Counted from the first letter of the stretch, positions 13,501 to 22,677 are shown. The stretch is 64,000 bases of DNA from Burkholderia ubonensis (GCF_902833085.1 NZ_CADFEB010000008.1:171858-235857); one strand, 5' to 3'. Notes: generated by a model from the letters alone, not told the origin. Numbers and translations: made by a program.

Positions 13501-16254
13501 ATGCCTGAAGAACGAAATCTGGAAGGTAAGACCCTGCTATTGGTTGACGGTTCGAGCTATCTGTATCGGGCTTACCATGCGATGCCTGATTTGCGTGGCC
13601 CTGGCGGGGAGCCGACCGGAGCGCTCTACGGAATCATCAACATGCTGCGCCGTATGCGCAAGGAAGTCAGTGCAGAGTATAGCGCTTGCGTGTTCGATGC
13701 AAAGGGCAAGACGTTCCGCGATGACCTCTATGCCGACTATAAGGCAAACCGCCCGTCGATGCCGCCCGATCTCGCGTTGCAGGTCGAGCCGATCCATGGC
13801 GCCGTGCGCGCGCTCGGCTGGCCGCTGCTGATGGTCGAGGGCGTCGAAGCCGACGACGTGATCGGCACGCTCGCGCGCGAAGCCGAGCGGCACGGGATGA
13901 AGGTGGTCGTGTCGACGGGCGACAAGGATCTCGCGCAGCTCGTCACCGATCGCGTCACGCTCGTCAACACGATGACCAACGAGATACTCGACCGCGACGG
14001 CGTGACCGCGAAGTTCGGCGTGCCGCCGGAGCGGATCATCGACTACCTGGCGCTGATCGGCGATACCGTCGACAACGTGCCGGGCGTCGAGAAGTGCGGG
14101 CCGAAGACGGCCGTGAAGTGGCTGACGCAGTACGACAGCCTCGACGGCGTGATCGAGCACGCGGGCGAGATCAAGGGCGTCGTCGGCGACAACCTGCGCC
14201 GCGCGCTCGATTTCCTGCCGCTCGGCCGCAAGCTCGTGACCGTCGAGACCGCCTGCGATCTCGCGCCGCATCTCGAATCGATCGAGGCGACGCTCGCGAC
14301 CGACGGCGAGGCGCGCGAGCTGCTGCGCGACATCTTCGCGCGCTACGGTTTCAAGACGTGGCTGCGCGAGATCGACATCGCGCTCGAGCAAAGCGGCGAC
14401 GCCGATGCGCCGGAAGGCGAGCCGGCGCCAATCGTGACGGCTGTCGCCGTCCGCGAATACGAAACGATCCAGACCTGGGCGCAGTTCGACGCATGGTTCG
14501 CGAAGATCGACGCGGCCGCGCTGACCGCGTTCGACACCGAGACGACGTCGCTCGACCCGATGGTTGCGCGGCTCGTCGGCCTGTCGTTCTCGGTCGAGCC
14601 CGGCAAGGCCGCCTACCTGCCGGTCGCGCACCGCGGCCCCGACCTGCCCGAGCAGCTTCCGCTCGACGAGGTGCTTGCACGCCTGAAGCCGTGGCTCGAA
14701 TCGGCCGATCGCAAGAAGGTCGGCCAGCACCTGAAGTACGACGCACAGGTGCTCGCGAACTACGGGATCGAGCTGAACGGCATCGAACACGACACGCTGC
14801 TCGAATCGTACGTGCTCGAATCGCACCGCACGCACGACATGGACAGCCTCGCGATGCGTCATCTGGGCGTCAAGACGATCAAGTATGAAGACGTCGCGGG
14901 CAAGGGCGCGAAGCAGATCGGCTTCGACGAAGTGGCGCTCGCGCAGGCCGCCGAATACGCGGCCGAAGACGCGGACATCACGTTGCAGCTGCATCACGCG
15001 CTGTACCCGCAGGTCGCGCGCGAACCGGGCCTCGAGCGCGTGTATCGCGAGATCGAGATGCCGGTGTCGATCGTGCTGCGCAAGATGGAGCGCACGGGCG
15101 TACTGATCGACGACGCGCGCCTGCAGGCGCAGAGCACCGAAATTGCGAGGCGCCTCATCGAGCTTGAGGCGCAGGCGTACGAACTGGCCGGCGGCGAATT
15201 CAATCTCGGTTCGCCGAAGCAGATCGGCCAGATCTTCTTCGAGAAGCTGCAGCTGCCGGTCGTGAAGAAGACGCCGAGCGGCGCGCCGTCGACCGATGAA
15301 GAAGTGCTGCAGAAGCTCGCGGAGGATTATCCGCTGCCGAAGCTGCTGCTCGAGCATCGCGGGCTGTCGAAGCTGAAGTCGACCTATACCGACAAGCTGC
15401 CGCGGATGGTCAACCCGGAAACGGGGCGCGTGCACACGAACTATGCGCAGGCGGTCGCGGTCACGGGCCGCCTCGCGTCGAACGATCCCAATCTTCAGAA
15501 CATTCCGGTGCGCACCGCCGAAGGCCGGCGGATCCGCGAGGCGTTCATCGCGTCGCCGGGCCACCAGATCGTGTCGGCTGATTATTCGCAGATCGAACTG
15601 CGGATCATGGCGCACATCTCGGGCGACGCGTCGCTGCTGCGCGCGTTCTCGAACGGCGAGGACATCCACCGCGCGACCGCGGCGGAAGTGTTCGGCGTGA
15701 CGCCGCTCGAAGTGACGACCGACCAGCGCCGGATCGCGAAGGTGATCAACTTCGGTCTCATCTACGGGATGAGCGCGTTCGGGCTCGCGTCGAACCTCGG
15801 CATCACGCGCGACGCGGCGAAGCTGTATATCGACCGGTATTTCGCGCGCTATCCGGGCGTCGCGCAATACATGGTGGACACGCGCGAGATCGCGAAGGAG
15901 AAGGGCTACGTCGAAACCGTCTTCGGCCGCCGTCTGTGGCTGCCGGAGATCAACGGCGGCAACGGTCCGCGCCGCCAGGCGGCCGAGCGTGCGGCAATCA
16001 ATGCACCGATGCAGGGCACCGCGGCCGACCTGATCAAGCTGTCGATGATCGCGGTGGACGACTGGCTCACGCGCGACGGCCTCGCGTCGCGGATGATCAT
16101 GCAGGTGCACGATGAACTGGTGCTCGAGGTGCCCGAGGCCGAGCTGCCGCGCGTGCGCGAGAAACTGCCGGAAATGATGTGCGGCGTCGCGAAGCTGAAG
16201 GTGCCGCTCGTCGCCGAGGTCGGCGCCGGCGCGAACTGGGAAGAGGCCCACTGA
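13501..16254 (+). CDS. polA: DNA polymerase I
   Basis: A 917-aa PolA for Okazaki-fragment maturation and repair. Domains in order: 5'-nuclease (~10-300; LLLVDGSSYLYRAYHAMPD, STGDKDLAQLV, GDTVDNVPGV), 3'-5' exonuclease (~320-510; FDTETTSLDPM has the DxE metal ligands, and AAEDADITLQLH the later motif), then polymerase (~530-917; VSADYSQIELRI motif A, RRIAKVINFGLIYGMSAFG O-helix, MQVHDELVLEVP motif C). The proofreading residues are present. ATG 13501 lacks an obvious Shine-Dalgarno sequence; a TTG three codons upstream is in frame. Start is 1 bp from the divergent LOG gene. Confidence 0.96.
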   Translation: MPEERNLEGKTLLLVDGSSYLYRAYHAMPDLRGPGGEPTGALYGIINMLRRMRKEVSAEYSACVFDAKGKTFRDDLYADYKANRPSMPPDLALQVEPIHGAVRALGWPLLMVEGVEADDVIGTLAREAERHGMKVVVSTGDKDLAQLVTDRVTLVNTMTNEILDRDGVTAKFGVPPERIIDYLALIGDTVDNVPGVEKCGPKTAVKWLTQYDSLDGVIEHAGEIKGVVGDNLRRALDFLPLGRKLVTVETACDLAPHLESIEATLATDGEARELLRDIFARYGFKTWLREIDIALEQSGDADAPEGEPAPIVTAVAVREYETIQTWAQFDAWFAKIDAAALTAFDTETTSLDPMVARLVGLSFSVEPGKAAYLPVAHRGPDLPEQLPLDEVLARLKPWLESADRKKVGQHLKYDAQVLANYGIELNGIEHDTLLESYVLESHRTHDMDSLAMRHLGVKTIKYEDVAGKGAKQIGFDEVALAQAAEYAAEDADITLQLHHALYPQVAREPGLERVYREIEMPVSIVLRKMERTGVLIDDARLQAQSTEIARRLIELEAQAYELAGGEFNLGSPKQIGQIFFEKLQLPVVKKTPSGAPSTDEEVLQKLAEDYPLPKLLLEHRGLSKLKSTYTDKLPRMVNPETGRVHTNYAQAVAVTGRLASNDPNLQNIPVRTAEGRRIREAFIASPGHQIVSADYSQIELRIMAHISGDASLLRAFSNGEDIHRATAAEVFGVTPLEVTTDQRRIAKVINFGLIYGMSAFGLASNLGITRDAAKLYIDRYFARYPGVAQYMVDTREIAKEKGYVETVFGRRLWLPEINGGNGPRRQAAERAAINAPMQGTAADLIKLSMIAVDDWLTRDGLASRMIMQVHDELVLEVPEAELPRVREKLPEMMCGVAKLKVPLVAEVGAGANWEEAH

Positions 16255-16425
16255 CCGGCGCCGCTACGCGCCCCCTGTGACCTGCGACATATTGTTGCAG
16301 AAGCATCACTTCTTGAAACTGTTTGCTTGTGGTCAACGCGCAAGCTCCCGGACAATGCAAGTCAGGCATCGCCTGACGGCGAAGCGCGGCGCGCTTCGTG
16401 CGCCGGGAGCGGGCGCGCGGATGTC

Positions 16426-16457
16426 GTTCGAACTGCACATCAATGATGTTCGAACTG
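16426..16457. repeat. Direct repeats GTTCGAACTG before ndh
   Basis: Two copies of GTTCGAACTG (16426-16435 and 16448-16457), each containing the 8-bp palindrome GTTCGAAC, with a 22-bp period (two helical turns), 75-107 bp upstream of ndh. Such phasing suggests a regulator binding twice on one DNA face. The rest of the 278-bp spacer shows a small GTCAGGC/GCCTGAC hairpin (16360-16376 area). Confidence 0.45.
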
Positions 16458-16532
16458 GTTCGCCACGGAGTCGCATAGCCGCGATCGGTATCGCGCGGCC
16501 GCGGCCGGTTTTGAACAGCAAGGGGGAATCAG

Positions 16533-17879
16533 ATGCATCGGATCATCATCGTAGGCGGGGGCGCGGGCGGCCTGGAACTGGCGACACGGCTCGGCGATCG
16601 ATATGGCGCGCGCGGCAACCGTCCCGCGCAGGCGCTCGTCACGCTCGTCGATCGTTATCCGACGCACATCTGGAAGCCGCTGCTGCATGAAGTGGCGGCC
16701 GGCAGCATGGATCCCTTCACGCAGGAGCTCGAATATGCGGCGCAGGCGCGCTGGCACGGCTTCGAATTCCAGCAGGGCGAGCTGATCAACCTCGATCGCG
16801 TAATGAAGCGGATCACGCTGTCGCCGGTCAACGACAGCGACGGTGCGGAACTGCTGCCGCAGCGCACGCTCGACTATGACACGCTCGTGATCGCGATCGG
16901 CAGCACGACGCATTTCTTCGGCGTGCAGGGCGCGCAGGAGAATGCGATCGCGCTCGACACCGTCGCGGAGGCGGAGCGGTTCCGCAAGCGGCTGATCGCC
17001 GCGTGCATGCGCGCCGAGCATCAGAATCCCGCGCCGGCGGAAGCGTCGGGCGACCCGTCGGCGCCGGCCGAGCCGCGCATCCAGGTGGCGATCGTCGGCG
17101 GCGGTGCGACCGGCGTCGAACTGTCGGCGGAACTGCGCAATACCGCGCAGGTGCTGTCCGCGTACGGCCTGCACAAGCTCGACCCGCGGCACGACGTCGG
17201 CATCGTGCTGATCGAATCCGGTCCGCGGATTCTCCCTGCGCTGCAGGAGCGCGTTTCGACCGCGACGGCCGAGCTGCTCGAAAAGCTCGGCGTGCGGCTG
17301 ATGCTGAGCGAGCGCGTGACCGAAGTCGCGCCGGGCGTCGTGCGCACTGCGAGCGGCAAGTCGGTGCGTGCCGACCTGACCGTCTGGGCGGCCGGCATCA
17401 AGGCGCCGGCCGTGCTGGCGCGGCTCGACGGCCTGCAGGTCAACAAGCTCGGCCAGCTGGACGTGCGCCGCACGCTGCAGACCGCCAATGACGACAACGT
17501 GTTCGCGCTCGGCGATTGCGCCGCATGCGCATGGCCGGGCAACGAACGCAACGTGCCGCCGCGCGCGCAGGCCGCGCACCAGCAGGCGAGCTTCCTGCTC
17601 AAGGCGATCGGTTGCAAGCTGGAGGGGCGGCCGCTGCCCGAGTTCACCTATCGCGACTTCGGCTCGCTCGTGTCGCTCGGCCACTTCAGCGCGGTGGGCA
17701 ACCTGATGGGCGGGCTGATCGGCGGCAACATGCTCATCGAAGGGCTGTTCGCGCGCTTCATGTACATGTCGCTGTACCGGCTGCACATCGCGGCGCTGCA
17801 CGGCTATCCGCGGATGATGCTCGATACCGTCGCGCACTGGCTGCGGCGTACGACGCTGCCGCGCGTCAAGCTGCACTGA
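16533..17879 (+). CDS. ndh: Type II NADH dehydrogenase
   Basis: A 448-aa FAD flavoprotein (NDH-2) that passes electrons from NADH to quinone without proton pumping. It has two Rossmann motifs: IIIVGGGAGGLELAT (FAD, ~4-18) and VAIVGGGATGVELSAELR (NADH, ~185-202), plus VFALGDCAACAW (FAD contact, ~323). The C-terminal ~70 residues contain the amphipathic membrane-anchoring helices (MGGLIGGNMLIEG). A Pro/Ala linker near residue 165-180 is an insertion relative to the E. coli form. The upstream ATG is preceded by AGGGGG. A hairpin terminator follows. Confidence 0.92.
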   Translation: MHRIIIVGGGAGGLELATRLGDRYGARGNRPAQALVTLVDRYPTHIWKPLLHEVAAGSMDPFTQELEYAAQARWHGFEFQQGELINLDRVMKRITLSPVNDSDGAELLPQRTLDYDTLVIAIGSTTHFFGVQGAQENAIALDTVAEAERFRKRLIAACMRAEHQNPAPAEASGDPSAPAEPRIQVAIVGGGATGVELSAELRNTAQVLSAYGLHKLDPRHDVGIVLIESGPRILPALQERVSTATAELLEKLGVRLMLSERVTEVAPGVVRTASGKSVRADLTVWAAGIKAPAVLARLDGLQVNKLGQLDVRRTLQTANDDNVFALGDCAACAWPGNERNVPPRAQAAHQQASFLLKAIGCKLEGRPLPEFTYRDFGSLVSLGHFSAVGNLMGGLIGGNMLIEGLFARFMYMSLYRLHIAALHGYPRMMLDTVAHWLRRTTLPRVKLH

Positions 17880-17901
17880 CGACGGCGTGATGCGGTCCTG
17901 G

Positions 17902-17946
17902 CGGGCGGGGAATGCGCGACGAGCGGATTCCCCGCCCGTCGCCGTT
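17902..17946 (+). terminator. Terminator of ndh
   Basis: CGGGCGGGGAAT (17902-17913) pairs with ATTCCCCGCCCG (17927-17938), then TCGCCGTTTT. The remaining 270 bp to the next gene hold a TTGACG at 18065-18070, a possible -35, without a clear -10. Confidence 0.75.
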
Positions 17947-18215
17947 TTGGGGCGTACGCGCGCCACCGGCTTCAGTCGTTCCGGCGACGCGTGCCGAGTG
18001 CGTCGGGCCTGATCGGGCGATACGTCGATTGCACGTATCGAGATGGTCTCTTGCGTTCGGACAGTTGACGTGACAACCGATTATTGGGCATCGTGTGCGG
18101 GTTTCCGCTTGCGGCGTGTGCCGACAACCGCGGCGCCCGCGTCGCGGGCCGGCGCGATGCCCCGTCATGCCGAAGCCGTCGGCGTGACGGCGGCGCTCAA
18201 TCGAGGAGTGCATTC

Positions 18216-19091
18216 ATGTTGAAACCCGAAGTCGACAGCCTGGTTCCCCACGTTCCGTTTTCGCGCCGCAAGTTCATGCAGGCTGCGCTCGGCGGTGCCT
18301 TCGCGGCGGCGGTGCTGCCCGTGTCGGCGCAGACGATCACGACCGACAGCGCCGGGCTGGACGCCGGCACCATCGAGATCCGCTCAGGCGATTCGAGCGT
18401 GCCGGCCTATCGCGCGCAGCCGGCGGACAAGACCAACCTGCCCGTGGTGATCGTGATTCACGAGATCTTCGGCGTGCATGCGCACATCGCCGACGTCTGC
18501 CGCCGTTTCGCGAAGCTCGGCTATCTGGCGATCGCGCCCGACCTGTTCGCGCGGCAGGGCGATGCATCGAAATATCCGACGATCAAGGAACTCGTCGACC
18601 ACGTCGTCAGCAAGGTGCCGGACCGGCAGGTGACCGAGGATCTCGATGCGACGCTCGCGTGGGCGGGCAAGAACGGCGGCGACCTGGCGCGCGTCGGCGT
18701 GACGGGGTTTTGCTGGGGCGGCCGTCAGGCGTGGCTGTATGCGGAGCACAATCCGGGCGTGCGCGCGGCGATCGCATGGTACGGGTTCGTCGAAGGCAAG
18801 ACCGACGAGATGACGCCGTTCAATCCGGTCGATCGTGCGTCGATGCTCAAGGTGCCCGTGCTCGGCCTGTACGGGGAGAAGGACACGAACATCACGCAGG
18901 CATCGCTCGCGGACATGCGTGCGCAGATCCAGAAGAGCGACTCGAAGCTTGCGCGCGAGTCGGAGATCGTCGTGTATCCCGATGCGGGCCATGCGTTCTT
19001 CGCGGATTACCGGCCGAGCTATGTGAAGGCCGATGCCGAGGACAGCTGGAAGCGCGCGATCGCGTGGTTCCACAAGTATGGCGTGATGTAA
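18216..19091 (+). CDS. Tat-exported dienelactone hydrolase-family protein
   Basis: A 291-aa alpha/beta hydrolase. The N-terminus carries SRRKFMQAALGGAFAAAVLP, a twin-arginine signal, so it is predicted to be exported folded to the periplasm. The DLH triad is visible: nucleophile Cys in GFCWGG (~165), Asp in YGEKDTN (~220) and His in DAGHAFF (~252). Classical dienelactone hydrolases of chloroaromatic degradation are cytosolic; exported relatives have undefined ester substrates. ATG 18216 follows GAGGAG at 18203; the longer upstream frame is non-coding. Confidence 0.87.
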   Translation: MLKPEVDSLVPHVPFSRRKFMQAALGGAFAAAVLPVSAQTITTDSAGLDAGTIEIRSGDSSVPAYRAQPADKTNLPVVIVIHEIFGVHAHIADVCRRFAKLGYLAIAPDLFARQGDASKYPTIKELVDHVVSKVPDRQVTEDLDATLAWAGKNGGDLARVGVTGFCWGGRQAWLYAEHNPGVRAAIAWYGFVEGKTDEMTPFNPVDRASMLKVPVLGLYGEKDTNITQASLADMRAQIQKSDSKLARESEIVVYPDAGHAFFADYRPSYVKADAEDSWKRAIAWFHKYGVM

Positions 19092-19145
19092 ACGGAACGC
19101 GGCGGCCGAGGCCGCCGCGTCGTCGACGTGAGTCCGCCGGATGGC

Positions 19146-20015
19146 TTATGGATTCGGGCCGGTCGCGATCGGCCGCGACGGATCGGCGCACCATTCGCTC
19201 CACGAGCCGGGATAGAGCGACGCGCCGTGCAGGCCCGCGATTTCCATTGCGAGCGCGTTGTGGCAGGCGGTCACGCCCGAGCCGCATTGCAGGATCGCGA
19301 GGTTCGGCTCGGTGCCGGCCAGCAGCGCGGAAAACGTCTCGCGCAGTTCGTGGCCGGTCTTGAAGCGGCCGTCCGCGGCCAGGTTGTCCTTGAAGAAGCG
19401 GTTGCGCGCGCCCGGAATGTGGCCGCCGACCGGATCGATCGTTTCATTCTCGCCGCGATAGCGGTCCGCCGCGCGCGCATCGATCACGAGGCGCGCATGC
19501 GACGTCAGGTTCGCGAGCACGGCCTGCGCATCGACCGTCGATTCGAGCGGCGCCTGCGCGCGGAAGTCGCCGCGCGACGGATGCCGTGTTTCGGGCGTCA
19601 GCGGCTGGCCGGCCGCTTGCCACGCCTGCAGCCCACCGTCGAGGACGGCAACCGAATCGTGGCCGAGCCAGCGCAGCATCCACCACAGGCGCGCCGCATA
19701 GGAGCCGCCCTGCGCATCGTATGCGACGACCTGCTGGCCTTGCTTGAGCCCCCGGTCGACGAGCGTGGCGACGAGCGCGTCGCGCGTCGGCAGCGGGTGG
19801 CGGCCGTTGGTGCCGGTCTTCCGGCCGGACAGGTCGCGATCGAGATGCAGGTACTGCGCGCCCGGGATGTGTCCGGCTGCATACGCGGTTTCGCCCGCGC
19901 CGATATCGGCGAGATCGAAGCGGCAATCGAACAGCGCGACGCTGTCAGGCGCGGCCGCGAGGCGTTCGGCGAGATTGGCCGCGGAGATGAGCGTGGTGTA
20001 ATGGGTATGTGGCAT
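19146..20015 (-). CDS. sseA: 3-mercaptopyruvate/thiosulfate sulfurtransferase
   Basis: A 289-aa protein with two rhodanese domains (~5-135 inactive, ~155-285 active). The active-site loop QCGSGVTAC carries the catalytic Cys in CGSGVT, the loop typical of 3-mercaptopyruvate sulfurtransferases rather than the thiosulfate type (CRxGx). It moves sulfur from mercaptopyruvate to thiol acceptors or cyanide in the cytoplasm. It lies downstream of the Rieske gene on the same strand but is separated from it by a terminator. Confidence 0.88.
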   Translation of the reverse strand: MPHTHYTTLISAANLAERLAAAPDSVALFDCRFDLADIGAGETAYAAGHIPGAQYLHLDRDLSGRKTGTNGRHPLPTRDALVATLVDRGLKQGQQVVAYDAQGGSYAARLWWMLRWLGHDSVAVLDGGLQAWQAAGQPLTPETRHPSRGDFRAQAPLESTVDAQAVLANLTSHARLVIDARAADRYRGENETIDPVGGHIPGARNRFFKDNLAADGRFKTGHELRETFSALLAGTEPNLAILQCGSGVTACHNALAMEIAGLHGASLYPGSWSEWCADPSRPIATGPNP

Positions 20016-20060
20016 GACGGCTCCTGATTGAGCAAACGGCCTGATGTTCTAAGTCTAAAC

Positions 20061-20089
20061 AAAAAAAGACGGGTCGCAGCCCGTCTTTT
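20061..20089. terminator. Terminator after the Rieske gene
   Basis: AAAAGACGGG (20064-20073), loop TCGCAG, CCCGTCTTTT (20080-20089), with a run of seven As on the left that is a U-tract on the minus strand. It ends the Rieske transcript ahead of sseA. Confidence 0.88.
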
Positions 20090-20125
20090 CGTCATGCATC
20101 GTGATGCTTGAACAGCATGCCGGCG

Positions 20126-21232
20126 TCAGATGTCGCCCAGCTGGCGGCGCAGGAATTCGTGGAAGTGCTGCATGCCGTCTTCCATCGGGCTCTGGTACGG
20201 GCCGACCTGCGATTCGCCGCGCTCCATCAGCGCGCGGCGGCCGGCGTCCATGCGCATCGCGATCTCGTCGTCCTCGATCGCCGTTTCCATGTATGCGGCG
20301 CGTTCCGCCTCGACGAACTCGCGCTCGAACAGCGCGATTTCCTCGGGATAATAGAACTCGACGATGTTGGTCGTCTTCTGCGGCCCGCGCGGAATCAGCC
20401 ACGACACGACGAGCACGTGCGGATACCACTCGATCATCAGGCCCGGGTAGTAGACCATCCAGATCGCGCCGAACTCCGGCGGCACGCCGTTGCGGAACTT
20501 CAGCACCTGCTCGTGCCACTTCTTGTACGTCGCGCTGCCCGGCTTCGCGAGCGCGTTGTGCACGCCGACCGTCTGCACGCTGTACCAGTCGCCGAACTCC
20601 CACTTCAGGTCGTCGCACGACACGAAGCTGCCGAGGCCCGGGTGGAACGGGACGACGTGGTAATCCTCGAGATAGACCTCGATGAAGGTCTTCCAGTTAT
20701 AGTCGCACTCGTGGACTTCGACGTGATCGAACTGGTACTCCGAGAAATCGAAGTGGTGTTTCGTGCCGAGGTTCGCGAGATCGCGCGCGACGTTGCGGCC
20801 TTCCGCCTCGAACAGCAGCCCTTGCCAGTTCTGCAGCGGCGACTTGCCGAGGTTCAGGCAAGGCTTGTCGGGGAAGTGCGGTGCGCCGAGCAGCTGGCCT
20901 TCCAGGTCGTACGTCCAGCGGTGCAGCGGGCACACGATGTTCTGCGCGTGGCCGCGTCCGTTCAGCATGATCGCCTGCCGGTGGCGGCACACGTTCGACA
21001 GCAGTTCGACCTGGTTCGCCGGGTTGCGGACCAGCACGCGGCCTTCCTTCTCGGACGGCAGCGCAAAATAATCCCCCGCCTCGGGCACCATCAAATCGTG
21101 CCCGACGTAGCGAGGTCCTTTCTTGAAGAGTGTTTCGATTTCGCGCGCTAGCAGCGCCTCATCGAAGTATGCAGTGACTGGAAGCTGGCTGTGAGCCGAC
21201 TTCAACTGAAGCGCATCGCTCAGATTGGACAT
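20126..21232 (-). CDS. Rieske non-haem iron ring-hydroxylating oxygenase, alpha-type
   Basis: A 368-aa oxygenase subunit. The Rieske [2Fe-2S] ligands are CRHR (~82-85) and CPLH (~101-104); the catalytic domain holds EVYLEDYHVVPFHPG (~175-190) with the two His of the mononuclear Fe site. No ferredoxin, reductase or beta subunit is next to it, so electron donors must come from elsewhere. The substrate is unknown. The ATG at 21232 follows GGGAGTGGGA; the frame runs 15 codons further. It is divergent from xseB-ispA-dxs. Confidence 0.88.
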   Translation of the reverse strand: MSNLSDALQLKSAHSQLPVTAYFDEALLAREIETLFKKGPRYVGHDLMVPEAGDYFALPSEKEGRVLVRNPANQVELLSNVCRHRQAIMLNGRGHAQNIVCPLHRWTYDLEGQLLGAPHFPDKPCLNLGKSPLQNWQGLLFEAEGRNVARDLANLGTKHHFDFSEYQFDHVEVHECDYNWKTFIEVYLEDYHVVPFHPGLGSFVSCDDLKWEFGDWYSVQTVGVHNALAKPGSATYKKWHEQVLKFRNGVPPEFGAIWMVYYPGLMIEWYPHVLVVSWLIPRGPQKTTNIVEFYYPEEIALFEREFVEAERAAYMETAIEDDEIAMRMDAGRRALMERGESQVGPYQSPMEDGMQHFHEFLRRQLGDI

Positions 21233-21304
21233 TCCCACTCCCGGTGATAGCGTGAAAGCAGTGAACAACCCAACCATCGAAAAATCGATTTAGGGAAACG
21301 GAGA

Positions 21305-21310
21305 ATTATA
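21305..21310 (-). promoter_or_regulatory. -10 element of the Rieske gene
   Basis: An exact TATAAT on the minus strand, 73 bp upstream of the start. No strong -35 is visible 17 bp further. The 8-bp inverted repeat CAAGTCGG (21430-21437)/CCGACTTG (21472-21479) lies in the same divergent spacer and brackets the xseB -10. Confidence 0.5.
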
Positions 21311-21463
21311 CCCGGTTCCCTCGGCAAGGCCAGTATTAAGTGCCTGATTTGTGTCAATTTTTTGTCGGGCGGCCATTCGGTGGGGCACAATTTGCACTAA
21401 AGGTGGGGCCGGAGCGTGCGCCTGGCGCACCAAGTCGGCAGGTCGGAAAATTCTCTTTTGCCG

Positions 21464-21469
21464 TAGAAT
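21464..21469 (+). promoter_or_regulatory. -10 candidate of xseB-ispA
   Basis: TAGAAT 33 bp upstream of the xseB start, inside the arms of an 8-bp inverted repeat. No consensus -35. Confidence 0.4.
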
Positions 21470-21502
21470 GTCCGACTTGTTTTGAAATTTGACACTTTGT
21501 CC

Positions 21503-21796
21503 ATGGCGAAAACCGCATCCCCAGGCGCCACGCCGCCCGGCAATGGCAGCGAGCCGTTGCCGGACAATTACGAGATGGCGCTCGCGGAGCTCGAGACGCT
21601 GGTTGCCCGGATGGAAGGCGGCGCGTTGAGCCTCGAGGATTCGCTCGCGGCCTATCGCCGTGGGGCCGCACTTGTTGCGTTTTGCCAACAGCAGCTCGAA
21701 AAAGTGGAGCAGCAGGTGCGCGTGCTTGACGGCGCGACCCTGAAGCCGCTTTCGGCCGGAGCGGCCGCCACGGACGGCGAAGACGACGATCTATGA
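21503..21796 (+). CDS. xseB: Exodeoxyribonuclease VII small subunit
   Basis: A 97-aa XseB, whose core YEMALAELETLVARMEGG is the helical hairpin that wraps around XseA. ExoVII degrades single-stranded DNA in mismatch and general repair. The Pro/Gly-rich N-terminus and acidic C-terminus (DGEDDDL) are typical. ATG 21503 is preferred; an in-frame TTG lies seven codons earlier. Its TGA overlaps the ispA ATG (ATGA), so translation is coupled. xseA is not in the window. Confidence 0.93.
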   Translation: MAKTASPGATPPGNGSEPLPDNYEMALAELETLVARMEGGALSLEDSLAAYRRGAALVAFCQQQLEKVEQQVRVLDGATLKPLSAGAAATDGEDDDL

Positions 21797-22677
21797 CATT
21801 CGAACAATGGATGCGGTCTGTGCTTGACCGTGTCGAGGATGCACTCGGCCACTACCTGCCGGCCGAAACTGTAGTGCCCGCACAACTCCACGAAGCGATG
21901 CGCTACGCGGTCCTCGGGGGCGGCAAGCGCGTGCGTCCGCTGCTGTGCCATGCAGCGGGCGAGCTGACCGGCGCCACCGAGGCGGCGCGCAATGCGGCGG
22001 CAGCGGCGCTGGAGATGATTCACGTCTATTCGCTCGTGCACGACGATATGCCGTGCATGGACGACGACGCGCTGCGGCGCGGCAAGCCGACCGTGCACGT
22101 GCAGTACGACGAGCCGACCGCGCTGCTGGTCGGCGACGCGCTGCAGTCGCAGGCGTTCGTCGCGCTGACGGACGCCGACGCGCTGGCGCCGGCGCAGCAG
22201 GCCGCGCTCGTGCGCGAGCTGGCGCTGGCGAGCGGCTCGATCGGCATGGCCGGCGGGCAGGCGATCGACCTGGCGAGCGTCGGCATGAAGCTCACGCGCG
22301 AGCAGCTCGAGACGATGCACCGGATGAAGACGGGCGCGCTGCTGCGCGCCGCCGTGCGGATGGGCGCGCTCGCGGGCGAGACCCCGTCCGCGGACGCGAT
22401 GGCTGCGCTCGACGTCTATGCTGCCGCGGTCGGCCTGGCGTTCCAGGTCGTCGACGACATTCTCGACGTGACGACCGACTCGGCGACGCTCGGCAAGACG
22501 GCCGGCAAGGACGCCGCGAACGACAAGCCGACTTACGTGTCGATTCTCGGCCTCGATGCGTCACGCGAGCTGGCTGCGCAACTGCGCGCCGACGCGCACG
22601 CCGCGCTGCAACCTTTCGGCGCGCGCGCGCAGCGTCTCGCCGAACTTGCCGACCTGGTGGTGAACCGGGTCAGCTGA
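21793..22677 (+). CDS. ispA: Farnesyl diphosphate synthase
   Basis: A 294-aa trans-prenyltransferase. The first aspartate-rich motif is DDMPCMDDD (~75-83) and the second is VVDDILD (~216-222); GGGKRVRPLL (~42-51) binds pyrophosphate. The spacer between the two Asp pairs in FARM and the overall length fit bacterial farnesyl diphosphate synthase. It condenses IPP with DMAPP and GPP, supplying quinone and undecaprenyl chains. It overlaps xseB by 4 bp and precedes dxs, which feeds the same pathway. Confidence 0.94.
   Translation: MTFEQWMRSVLDRVEDALGHYLPAETVVPAQLHEAMRYAVLGGGKRVRPLLCHAAGELTGATEAARNAAAAALEMIHVYSLVHDDMPCMDDDALRRGKPTVHVQYDEPTALLVGDALQSQAFVALTDADALAPAQQAALVRELALASGSIGMAGGQAIDLASVGMKLTREQLETMHRMKTGALLRAAVRMGALAGETPSADAMAALDVYAAAVGLAFQVVDDILDVTTDSATLGKTAGKDAANDKPTYVSILGLDASRELAAQLRADAHAALQPFGARAQRLAELADLVVNRVS

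Noticed and set aside
13537..16251. 904-codon open frame on the minus strand across polA
   Set aside because: It is the codon-complement shadow of polA in GC-rich DNA; composition is Arg/His/Asp-heavy and matches no family, while the sense strand has all PolA motifs.
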